DNA of 64,000 nt, taken from the NCBI GenBank assembly GCA_032164295.1, contig JAJHTX010000002.1:3720001-3784000 (forward strand), in the 5' to 3' direction. A program made the position numbers and the translations under genes. The stretch is from Inonotus obliquus (taxonomy: Eukaryota; Basidiomycota; Agaricomycetes; Hymenochaetales; Hymenochaetaceae). This document shows, piece after piece, positions 44,249 to 53,318 of the stretch. The stretch's first letter is position 1; each line of letters opens with the position of its first letter. Below the pieces are notes generated by a model. The model searched no databases, was not told the origin of the DNA, and saw only the letters and a list, made by a program, of their open reading frames with translations.

Positions 44249-44478
44249 TGAAGAGAACTACGTGTGGCTGAGCTCGGTATCGAGCCTGGTATCCCATTCT
44301 ACGCTTATCCCATGCTACGGTACTGTCCCATCTACACCTTCCAGTATCCACCAGCACACCCAGAGAAACTGCCGGTCCCATTTCTCGAAGTACCAAACGC
44401 CGAGAGTACCGGTACCGAGCGCCAAGAAACCCGGTACCGAGAATACCGAGAGTACCGAGTGCCAAGAAACCCGGTACC

Positions 44479-44885
44479 TGTTACGCCTTGCGCAGTCAGA
44501 GACGTCGATCACGAGATCAGAGACGTCGACGAGCAAGAAGACGAGCTACCACTTAATCACAAGAGACCGGAGTCTGCGACGTAGGTGATAGTACTAGATT
44601 TAGCACACCTATATAATATACAAAGAGAATACGACTTACCTGCGACGTAGGTGATAGTACTAGAACAAGAGAGTGAAGAGACGATCACTCTCGAGTCCAG
44701 CCTTATATACACAGACGTCGCGGGAAAGCTTTACATAAACTGTACAGTATAAACAAAGGTAAACAAAGAACGCTTTGTGCAAATTGCATTTTGCACAAAG
44801 CATATAAGTCACATGATGAGAAAAGGGAAAAATAAGAAAATGGGAAAATGGCCGTATGAGGAAAAAAGGAAAAGACATCGTAACA
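44479..44885 (-). repeat. 3' LTR of element F
   Basis: 407 bp. Contains the hairpin 44773-44802 (12-bp stem) and the putative intron 44576-44641. The polypurine tract lies next to it (C-run at 44889-44896 on the plus strand). Confidence 0.93.
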
Positions 44886-47800
44886 TCACCCCCCCCTTAA
44901 GGTTGGGCGACCCGACCAACCGTGGGTTCGATCCGGCTCGGTGTAGCGGAAAATCGGCTTAAACGTCGAGGAACCTAGTCGTGCGGCGAAAACTCGAGGG
45001 GCTCCTGGGTGTAGCTTATAGAAGTCATCGATAGCCTCGTTAGAATTTGGAACGAGGTTATCGCGGGGTTCCCAGGTAGTTTCATCGTAGCCTTTCCAAC
45101 GGACGAGGAATTGTAACTTTCCTCTATGTTCGCGCGAGTCTAGGATTTCTTCGACTTCGTATTCTTCTTCACCGTCGACAAGTTCTGGCGGAGGTGGGGG
45201 TGGTTTCTTCTGTCCTTCGAACGATGGGTCGACGTACGGTTTAAGAAGTACCTCGTTGAAGACGGAGTGTACCTTCTTCCACGTCTTTGGCAGCTTGAGT
45301 TTGTACGCTGCTGCGCCGACTTTCTCCATGACGTCGAAAGGACCGTACCATTTATCCGCAAACTTCCGAGTTGGTCTGACCGTCGTAATGTTTCGTCCGT
45401 CTAACATAACCTTGTCTCCAACCTGATATTCAACGACATCGGCCGCCTGTCGATCGTGTGCTTTTTTCATAGCGTCGTTTGCCTTTTCAAGGTTCTCTTT
45501 TGCTTGAGAATGTGCCTCCTTGAGTTCTTTGGCAAACTCTTCCGTTGACAGGTTCTTTGACGTTGTTTGAATCGTTCCTGGGTTAAGGGGGTTAAGGCCC
45601 GTATTGACGAAGAAAGGAGACATCTTTGTCGACGAATGTTCCCGGTTGTTGTAGGCGAACTCCGCAAGCGCCAGCCATTCCGACCAATCCGACTGTCGAT
45701 GATTGACGTACATCCTCAAGTACAGTTCGAGTTCTTGATTAACTCGCTCTGTTTGTCCGTCAGTTTGAGGATGATAGGCCGTCGACGGATTTCCTTCGAT
45801 ATGAAGGAGCTTGTAAAGCTCTTTCATGAAGTCGGCGTCGAATTGGGGACCTCGATCATGGACGATCTTTTTGGGGAGTCCGTGTAACCTGAAGACGTGG
45901 TCCCTGTAGAGTCTCGCCGTTCCTTTAGCCGTTATCTTCGTCGTCGTCGGAATCGCATGTATTTGCTTTGAAAACTTGTCGACAATGACGCAGATCGCGT
46001 TGTAACCATTCGATTCAGGAAGTTCACCGATGAAATCGACCGATATCGTTTGCCATGGACCTTCAGGGATGTCGTGCGGATGTAAAGTACGTCGTTTCGG
46101 TTGTCTAGACGGTTTAGTTCTTTGGCAAACGTCGCAACCCTTGACGTATTTGACAACATCTTGGATTAATCCAGGCCACCAGTATTTCTGACCAATGGAT
46201 CTCCAAGTCTTGGTCTGACCTGGGTGTCCTGCTAACGGCGAGTCGTGGTATTCCTTTAAGACTTCCTCGATCAATTCGATCGGTACGACAAGTCGGCCAT
46301 CCACCCTGGGTTCCAGTCCTTCACCAGCATCCTTGATCCGTTGTTCCAACATTGTCCGCGTCGTTTCCACGACAGCCCTAGCCTTAAACCATTCGTCCTT
46401 CAACAGCATCAGCCCCTGGTTGTCCTCCTTTCCTTCGTCGTAGTCGTACCGACGGGATAGAGCGTCCGCCTTTGTCATGGTTGTACCTGGTTTGTGAACG
46501 AATGTGAGATCGAATTCCGACAAAAACAAGGACCAACGAGCTTGTCGACGATTTAGATCTTGCGGCTTCCTAAAGTACGTCAGGTTCGCATGATCTGTCC
46601 AAAGTTCGACGGGATGCTTGGCGCCTAGGAGGTACTGCCTCCATTCCGTCAATGCCTGGACGACTGCGAGAAGCTCTTTGTCGTAGATCTGATAATTTCG
46701 TTCGGCCGGCGACAACGTTTGGGACCTGTAGGCAATTACCCTCCACACGTCCTCCTGCTTCTGGAGCAAAACACCTCCAGTCGCAAAGTCTGATGCGTCG
46801 GTTTCTACTCGGAACGGGTCGTCGTCGTTTGGGATCGCTAGGACGGGAGCGCTGGTCAACCTTTGTTTGATTTCCTCAAAGGCTGCCTGTTCCTGTGGAG
46901 TCCATTCCCATGCGACGTCTCCGGTTAGACGAGTAAGCGGTTTGATGACAGCACTGTAACTTTTGACGAATCGTCGAAGCCAATTGCCAAGTCCCAGAAA
47001 CTGTTGTAGCTGTTTCTTGTTTTTTGGGACGGGCCATTCGGCGACGGCGTCGATCTTTGTAGGGTCCATGCGTACCTCACCATTACCGATGATATACCCG
47101 AGAAACTTCACTGTCGACACTTCGAACTCGCATTTCGTCGATTTCAGGTACAGCTTGTGTTCCCTCAGTACGCTGAGCACCTGTCTAACCAGTCGTCGGT
47201 GTTCTTCGACATTTTCCGAGAAAATGAGGATGTCGTCGAGGTAAATGACGATCTTCCCTTGTCCGATCAGGTCTCTGAAGATGTGGTTGACGAATGTCTG
47301 GAAGGTTGCTGGGGCATTGCATAAGCCAAAGAACATGACGGTGGGCTCGAAGAGTCCTTCGTTTGTTCTGAAAGCCGCTTTCCATTCGTCGCCTTCCCTG
47401 ATACGGATATTGTAGTATCCCCATCTGACGTCGAGTTTCGAGATAACCTTAGCCGTTTTAACCTTGTCGACCAGTTCACCAATGAGCGGTAGAGGGTACT
47501 TGTTTTTAATCGTTCCTTCGTTGAGCTTCCTGTAGTCTTGGATAGCTCTTAACGAACCATCGGCTTTCTTGATGAAGAAGAAAGGGGATGCCATAGGAGA
47601 CGACGATTCACGTATACGTCCTGATTTGAGATTTTCGTCGATGAAGGCGCGTAGCTCTTCGCGTTCCTTCACACTCAAGGGGTAGACCTTACAATCGGAC
47701 GGTTTAAAGTCCGGTTTCAAGTCGATGACGTGGTCCCACACTCTATGCTCGGGTAACCGTTCAAAGTTTTCTTCGCTGAAGACATCGTAGTATTCCTTCA

Positions 47801-48404
47801 AGTATGGCAGTTCCGACGACGGTCTGCGTTGAGGAATGACGTAGCGAGCCTTAGGAGTGTCGTATCGTTTACACGATGTCGGGCATTCGTTGAAATCAAT
47901 TTGTCCTCGTTTCCAATCAATCGACGGGTTGTGTCGGCTTAACCACGAGTAGCCTAGGAACAGATTTGACGTTGAGATGGTAAGGACCGGTAGACGTATC
48001 CTTTCCTCATGATTCTCAATCCGAAGGTTAAGTTCGACATATTGCGTCATCTTGCCTCCTTCGTTCGGTGTTCCATCGGCATTCATGACATTCGTCGCGA
48101 TTGGAAGTTTTATCGTTGGAATTTGGTACCGTTCAACGAAGCCAGCGTCGATATACGAGTCTGTGCAACCCGAGTCTATCAACGCATGGGCATCTAACAC
48201 TCTTCCATCATCTAGGATCATGTCGACGTAGAGGTCCAGTTCATTTCGAGCCTTTGCCGGGGCTTCCTCATTTATCTTTCGGACGACCGGGCCTTTGACG
48301 AGTTCGTCGAGGAGAAGCTCGAAATCATCATTGTCGGATTCATTTTCTTTAAACGGTTCACTTTCGATCTGATTTTTTAATTCGCCAATTTTATTTGCAG
48401 ACAT
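44886..48404 (-). CDS. pol: Pol of element F
   Basis: 1172 residues from ATG 48404; the frame is open further upstream and is -1 relative to gag, so the natural product is likely a Gag-Pol fusion. Order: protease (ALIDSGCTDS, about 75-85; YSWLSRHNPSIDW), RT (from about residue 230; YLDD in IVIYLDDILIF), RNase H (RVETDASDFATGG), integrase (HDSPLAGHPG...CDVCQRTK; D in SVDFIGELP, D in HDRGPQF, E in TERVNQELE) and a C-terminal chromodomain (EYEVEEILDS... WKGYDETTWEP). It ends at the polypurine tract. All catalytic residues are present and no frame break is seen. Confidence 0.94.
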   Translation of the reverse strand: MSANKIGELKNQIESEPFKENESDNDDFELLLDELVKGPVVRKINEEAPAKARNELDLYVDMILDDGRVLDAHALIDSGCTDSYIDAGFVERYQIPTIKLPIATNVMNADGTPNEGGKMTQYVELNLRIENHEERIRLPVLTISTSNLFLGYSWLSRHNPSIDWKRGQIDFNECPTSCKRYDTPKARYVIPQRRPSSELPYLKEYYDVFSEENFERLPEHRVWDHVIDLKPDFKPSDCKVYPLSVKEREELRAFIDENLKSGRIRESSSPMASPFFFIKKADGSLRAIQDYRKLNEGTIKNKYPLPLIGELVDKVKTAKVISKLDVRWGYYNIRIREGDEWKAAFRTNEGLFEPTVMFFGLCNAPATFQTFVNHIFRDLIGQGKIVIYLDDILIFSENVEEHRRLVRQVLSVLREHKLYLKSTKCEFEVSTVKFLGYIIGNGEVRMDPTKIDAVAEWPVPKNKKQLQQFLGLGNWLRRFVKSYSAVIKPLTRLTGDVAWEWTPQEQAAFEEIKQRLTSAPVLAIPNDDDPFRVETDASDFATGGVLLQKQEDVWRVIAYRSQTLSPAERNYQIYDKELLAVVQALTEWRQYLLGAKHPVELWTDHANLTYFRKPQDLNRRQARWSLFLSEFDLTFVHKPGTTMTKADALSRRYDYDEGKEDNQGLMLLKDEWFKARAVVETTRTMLEQRIKDAGEGLEPRVDGRLVVPIELIEEVLKEYHDSPLAGHPGQTKTWRSIGQKYWWPGLIQDVVKYVKGCDVCQRTKPSRQPKRRTLHPHDIPEGPWQTISVDFIGELPESNGYNAICVIVDKFSKQIHAIPTTTKITAKGTARLYRDHVFRLHGLPKKIVHDRGPQFDADFMKELYKLLHIEGNPSTAYHPQTDGQTERVNQELELYLRMYVNHRQSDWSEWLALAEFAYNNREHSSTKMSPFFVNTGLNPLNPGTIQTTSKNLSTEEFAKELKEAHSQAKENLEKANDAMKKAHDRQAADVVEYQVGDKVMLDGRNITTVRPTRKFADKWYGPFDVMEKVGAAAYKLKLPKTWKKVHSVFNEVLLKPYVDPSFEGQKKPPPPPPELVDGEEEYEVEEILDSREHRGKLQFLVRWKGYDETTWEPRDNLVPNSNEAIDDFYKLHPGAPRVFAARLGSSTFKPIFRYTEPDRTHGWSGRPTLRGG

Positions 48405-48496
48405 CGCATCTAATAATTGTACATTTGGCGAATCATAATTTACTGGGGATCGAAATGAAGAGTTCGAGAAACCTAAGCCAGCGACACCGACGTCAT

Positions 48497-49567
48497 CTAC
48501 TGGCTGATCGAAAAATCCTCGTCGTCGGGATTACTTTCTTCGACGACTTCTTCTTCTTGTAAACGACGAGCCGCCGCTGCTCTTGCTGCTTCCACGTCTG
48601 CGTCCGCAAATAAAACCTCACGAAGCAGTTCCTTCGCCTGCTCGGATAATTCGGCGACGACCGCACGAACTTGTTGTTTGGTTGTCGGTGTCGGACAATT
48701 TGCAGAGATGTGGCCTTGTTTGCCACACTGGAAACACCTTCCTTCGCGACGTAGCCGTCGAAGGATGTCTTGCATCGGTTCGCCTTGACCCCCGAAGGTA
48801 ATTCCCGTTGCATCCTTTTTGTCGCCACGCGACGGATCGAACAGGGCCGGCTGTTGTGGTGCCGGTGGGTGGACTTGCCGACGCGGTAGTGGTTGTGTCG
48901 GTGCCTTCTGGTTACGCAGTTGACGAACTTCGCGCTCGTTCGCGTCAAACATGATGGCGTACCCCTTCATCGTGTCATAATTCGTCGGTTTTGTCGGGAG
49001 ATGAATGATCGCCGTTGCTACTTCTTCACGAAGAGCCTTCTTCAGCTGCGGAAGTACGACGTTGACGTCCGTCGTTTTGACTCCTGCTTGACTCATTGCG
49101 ATCTCGAAATTGGCGAGGAAAACACCGGCGTCGGCGTTTCCTTGGCGCATCTCTGTCCATCGAGTGTATGCTCGATCCTTCTCGCCGGGATCCTTAAAGG
49201 ATTGGTCGATCTTTTCAAGAAACCTCTTAAAGGTGTCGACGATTGTTATCGCACCCTGGTCATTCGTTATCCCGTCGTAGTAGTTTTGAGCCCATGTCGA
49301 CGCTGTGCCTTCCTTCATGTACGACAGCACGAAGGAGATCTTCTTCTTGTCGTTGACGAAGATCGAGCCAGTGTCGTCGGCGCTAATGTACGCCAAACAT
49401 TCTCGACGGAATCGGAGGTAGTCTTTGCCTCCAGCGAAAGGCGTCGGCGGTGCGATCCCAAGATCTTTCATCGTCGACGGTTTAGGCGCTTGTCTCTGTT
49501 GTGCAGACATCGCCGCCGCGACCAAAGCGGCGAAGTCCTGGATTTGTTCGGCGGTGAGGGACGACAT
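48497..49567 (-). CDS. gag: Gag of element F
   Basis: 356 residues; retrotransposon-gag domain and CCHC knuckle CFQCGKQGHISANC as in element D, with only scattered differences. Stop TAG at 48497-48499. Five codons before the stop lies GAT TTT, the likely zone for the -1 shift into pol. Confidence 0.93.
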   Translation of the reverse strand: MSSLTAEQIQDFAALVAAAMSAQQRQAPKPSTMKDLGIAPPTPFAGGKDYLRFRRECLAYISADDTGSIFVNDKKKISFVLSYMKEGTASTWAQNYYDGITNDQGAITIVDTFKRFLEKIDQSFKDPGEKDRAYTRWTEMRQGNADAGVFLANFEIAMSQAGVKTTDVNVVLPQLKKALREEVATAIIHLPTKPTNYDTMKGYAIMFDANEREVRQLRNQKAPTQPLPRRQVHPPAPQQPALFDPSRGDKKDATGITFGGQGEPMQDILRRLRREGRCFQCGKQGHISANCPTPTTKQQVRAVVAELSEQAKELLREVLFADADVEAARAAAARRLQEEEVVEESNPDDEDFSISQ

Positions 49568-49880
49568 CGTCCTTCGAGGGTTCGACGAAGTTCGTGTCAG
49601 TCCAAAGGCAGTCGATGTCGAAGGTAGAGACGGCGACGAGGGAGTGGGAGATTGAGGCGGTGGTGTGGGGGCAGCTGTCGGTGGTGACGGATTTCTCGGC
49701 TTCCACCTGAAAGTCTTTGTATGTTCGTCGTTATCCCACGATACCCAAGACTTGCTAGTCGGCGACCACCAGGATTCGAACTTATTGCCTAGTTTGTCGG
49801 TGACTGTAACGTTGTCCTGCTCGTCGACGACGGAATTGGAAGGAAGCGCTGCTAACTGTTCTTGTGTTAAAGGCAGTTTG

Positions 49881-50102
49881 TCAACGTCGACGGGTTAGAG
49901 GCGTCCACAACTCGTAGATGCGGACGGTCGGTACCCAGGTAATGAGCGCGCGATGGAAGTGACCGACGACCTCAAAGTAAGCTCCGACTTCGAAAGGAAC
50001 AAGATGATTGTTATCGTCGAGGTAATAACCGACGATCGCGTAGGTGGGGTAACACTCGAGAAACCCGATATACTCACGGAGGGAACGTGGTACACCGGAC
50101 AT
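49881..50102 (-). CDS. Conserved leader ORF of element F
   Basis: Counterpart of the 73-residue ORF at 31478-31699 in element D, differing by one residue (Asn for Asp in YYLDDN). Lies in the leader between PBS and gag. Function unknown. Confidence 0.45.
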   Translation of the reverse strand: MSGVPRSLREYIGFLECYPTYAIVGYYLDDNNHLVPFEVGAYFEVVGHFHRALITWVPTVRIYELWTPLTRRR

Positions 50103-50459
50103 GTAATGTCGATCGACTCGACGCTCAGATAGCACGTGAACTCTCACGTCGTCTCAGGGGGTTCAGCAACACTTCGACAAACGACTTTCCAACGAAACGT
50201 ATCCGCAAGACACTACTGGGCTTTCTTGCCGCAAGCGACAACCGACGGTAGCGTTGTCAGAGAGAGGTGTCTAAGTCAAACGTCGAGTAAGGACGCGGGA
50301 CGACACTTCACCAACAATAGGTATACGATCGTCTCAGGGGTCTGACGACTATCCACTGACCAACGTCGACAACGAAAGAAACAGAGGTGGAACGGAGGAT
50401 GTCAAAGACACGTACGAGTTTGTTGTTTTAACGTCGACAACAACGACACGAGTTAAGAG

Positions 50460-50470
50460 ACTCTCTTGTT
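50460..50470 (-). other. Primer-binding site of element F (self-priming type)
   Basis: On the minus strand AACAAGAGAGT, one base from the 5' LTR, complementary over exactly 11 nt to the predicted RNA start ACTCTCTTGTT (plus-strand 50657-50667), which lies 35 nt after the TATA box near 50702. Confidence 0.65.
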
Positions 50471-50471
50471 A

Positions 50472-50878
50472 TGTTACGCCTTGCGCAGTCAGAGACGTCG
50501 ATCACGAGATCAGAGACGTCGACGAGCAAGAAGACGAGCTACCACTTAATCACAAGAGACCGGAGTCTGCGACGTAGGTGATAGTACTAGATTTAGCACA
50601 CCTATATAATATACAAAGAGAATACGACTTACCTGCGACGTAGGTGATAGTACTAGAACAAGAGAGTGAAGAGACGATCACTCTCGAGTCCAGCCTTATA
50701 TACACAGACGTCGCGGGAAAGCTTTACATAAACTGTACAGTATAAACAAAGGTAAACAAAGAACGCTTTGTGCAAATTGCATTTTGCACAAAGCATATAA
50801 GTCACATGATGAGAAAAGGGAAAAATAAGAAAATGGGAAAATGGCCGTATGAGGAAAAAAGGAAAAGACATCGTAACA
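50472..50878 (-). repeat. 5' LTR of element F
   Basis: 407 bp, apparently identical to the copy at 44479-44885. Putative repeat-bounded intron at 50569-50634. Confidence 0.93.
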
Positions 50879-52639
50879 GTACCGAGACAAACTGACAATT
50901 CAACATGCTCTCATGACATGGATCGGACGTCTCCCTCTCTGGTATTCATTCCTGATGGTTGGAGTATGCATGCCGGTTCTTTGGGGAAGCTCAGGGTCAG
51001 TATCCATTAAGGTTTTCAGGTCCGGTACCACCAGGAACGCGTCGGTATCGTTTGGCAGGGGTTCAAATCTCTTGTCCTGAGGACTTTTCATCCAGGGGTA
51101 CTATATGCTACGTTTTCATTGGTATCTTGTCCTCCCTAACCCTTTCTTGTTGTCCCCCTGATGGCTCTACTGTAATCATTCTTCTTATGACATTTTTCTT
51201 TGTTTTGATCTTCCTTTTTACTTTCTCCTTTTGGACTTATGAGCTAACTACGGTACAGTAGTATAAATATCTCCTCCTGTACGTAGTAGCTCTCCAGGTA
51301 ATCTTAGGAGCTAGCCTCTAACGTGAGGGCTCAGGTTTCCTCACCCCCTTCCCAGTTCTGTCTCAGTCTCATCTCGAGTTCCATCCCAGTTCCATCCCAG
51401 TTCCGTCTCAAGTGAACCTCAGGAGTTAGCCTCCCGTGCGAGGGCTCAGGTTTGCTTCCCAGTCCAGTCGACACCTTCATCTACCAGTCTCCCTCATTCT
51501 GTTTCTTGCTATACCACCCCGTGCAAGCTGTTTCCTTGCAGTACCGACCTGTACCGACGTTTTTCCCACGGTACCGACCCTCTCGATTCCAGACAAGAAC
51601 ACATTCCCCCCAACATCTAGCTGATCCAGCACCCCTTTCTATTATTCCTTTGGCTCTCTTTACGTCCCCCTTCTACAGACAACAAGTACCGTGAGCGTAC
51701 TGGATAAGTACTGCCTCATTTGGCCCTCCCCATATTCTTATACCATACACCCCTCGACCGGTACCTCCGGTACCGGCCGCGATCTCGCACATTTAGCGCG
51801 CGCCGGCATGACGCGGCATGGACCGTGAGAAGTCTCTTTCTTCATTAGGGATTGCCACACCCCACACGAAGCACGTGCAACACGTATCTTGGGTAATTAT
51901 TGCTAGCTAAGGTAATCATATACGCGCGTCTCGGTAAAACCTTGGGGGTCGGCAAATCCCAAGTTCAACGCGCACGCGTGATTTTCGTCAGAGCTTGAAA
52001 ATTTCCCTTATTCGGTCAAATCACGTACATCACATTTACAGTAAAATACTTTGATGTTCACATCCCTTTGTCTGACTCTCATCCTGGGCAAAATGCGACT
52101 ATATGCTGTAGTTCCACTCTTTTGTCCTCAATATATGCTTACTTGATTGCCTAAACATGAAGTTTCGCCCGAAATAACGCGTCAGGAGTTCTGGTAATAA
52201 CTCGAACTCGTACTTCGAGTACGCGCGAAGTACGCGTTCGAATCTGTGCTTCGAGTAGGGAACCGCATCGTACCGTAAAGTACGGAAACGGACCGTACAT
52301 ATACGATCACGCTCTGTAGTCGTATCGTGCTGTTGGAGGTTCAGACCTACGAAGGTGTGTCTTATACGGGCTCTTGGTCTTTTATGCTCGAGGATGATGA
52401 ATTGACGAATCGTGTCGTTGTAGGCTCATTTCCTGTATACCATGAAGTGGCTCGTGCTACAATATGTCGTTGTTCGTCACTCTGCGTCAATAGTCGCTCT
52501 TCTATCTAAGCATACAGGCTAACCGATGCTCTGTACCCGGGACGAATACAGTGGTATCAATAGCAGGAATAATCTGCCAAGCGTACAAGGTACTCTGTGT
52601 ATCTGAGGGCCTAACGCACTTCGAGTTTGCGTATGTCTA

Positions 52640-52972
52640 CCTGTCTATTGTGGATTTTATTAGCATCTCGTGAGTCTCTTACCTCGTTTCTCTCGATATT
52701 TGCATTCATTTGACATTGCCCGGACTATTCATGTAAGGGTGTCATTATACGGGCTGTTCATATTTTACGAGTTGACGAAGGAAGAGCTGAAGGGTCGGCG
52801 TCCGCGTGCAAAGTTCATGTGCATCAAGTTGATCGTGACGTTTACATTCTATCAGACGTTCGTCGTATGTTATACTTTGCTACTCCATCTTATCTGAATA
52901 CTACTGATCAGCTACGTGCCTTATCGACAATGACACAGTTTGGACTGCAGTCGTATGGAGGAATAGCTATGT
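52640..52972 (+). pseudogene. Fragment of a TMEM184/Ost-alpha family gene
   Basis: The frame around 52735-52862 reads VSLYGLFIFYELTKEELKG, then RAKFMCIKLIVTFTFYQTFV, the sixth-to-seventh helix region of the TMEM184/organic-solute-transporter-alpha family. A GT-AG intron (about 52865-52938) would join it to FGLQSYGGI, similar to the family's FSALQS-like continuation. No start, no N-terminal helices and no C terminus recognised. It lies inside the TIR element, so it looks like a captured and decayed host fragment. Confidence 0.5.
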
Positions 52973-53318
52973 GTTTACGGATCTGTATTGTACGTCCCGT
53001 TCTCCGTTACCAGTTGTCCAGACAAATCCGTATACCCTAACTTCGAGTGCCAGTTCGTTCCGCAGCACGTATGACGTCGCCCACAAGTCACTCAAGTCTT
53101 TACTTGGATTTTTGATCAAAGTAAAGTCTTGGGTGGATGGCATCTTATTGTATTCGGTTTTTTTAATGAGAAGTAATTCTTTTCGGTGAGTACGCCAATC
53201 GATCTTCTCACAGTCAAGTATACTCACATTGATTATTCTCAGAGTGCCCCTATATTGTACTCAGCTGATCTGGCAGGGAATATACATGTCTATGGGTCAC
53301 AGGTGCGCAAATCTATTA

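Larger units (their letters stand above)
44479..50878 (-). mobile_element. Element F: intact Ty3/gypsy chromovirus
   Basis: 6.4 kb, TSD GTACC (44474-44478, 50879-50883), two 407-bp LTRs with no difference that I can find, intact gag and pol, PBS and PPT. By sequence it is the youngest and most complete of the D/F family here and a candidate for an active copy. Confidence 0.93.
44249..51795 (+). mobile_element. LTR of family E, split by element F
   Basis: Left part 44249-44478 (TGAAGAGAAC...), right part 50884-51795 (...CGCACATTTA). Removing element F and one GTACC copy gives a solo LTR matching that at 33824-35132, somewhat shorter. Flanks GCGA and GCGC are an imperfect 4-bp duplication. Confidence 0.82.

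Noticed and set aside
52967..53227. Minus-strand frame of 86 codons beside the transposase gene
   Set aside because: No domain, and it overlaps the host gene fragment; not needed for the transposase model.
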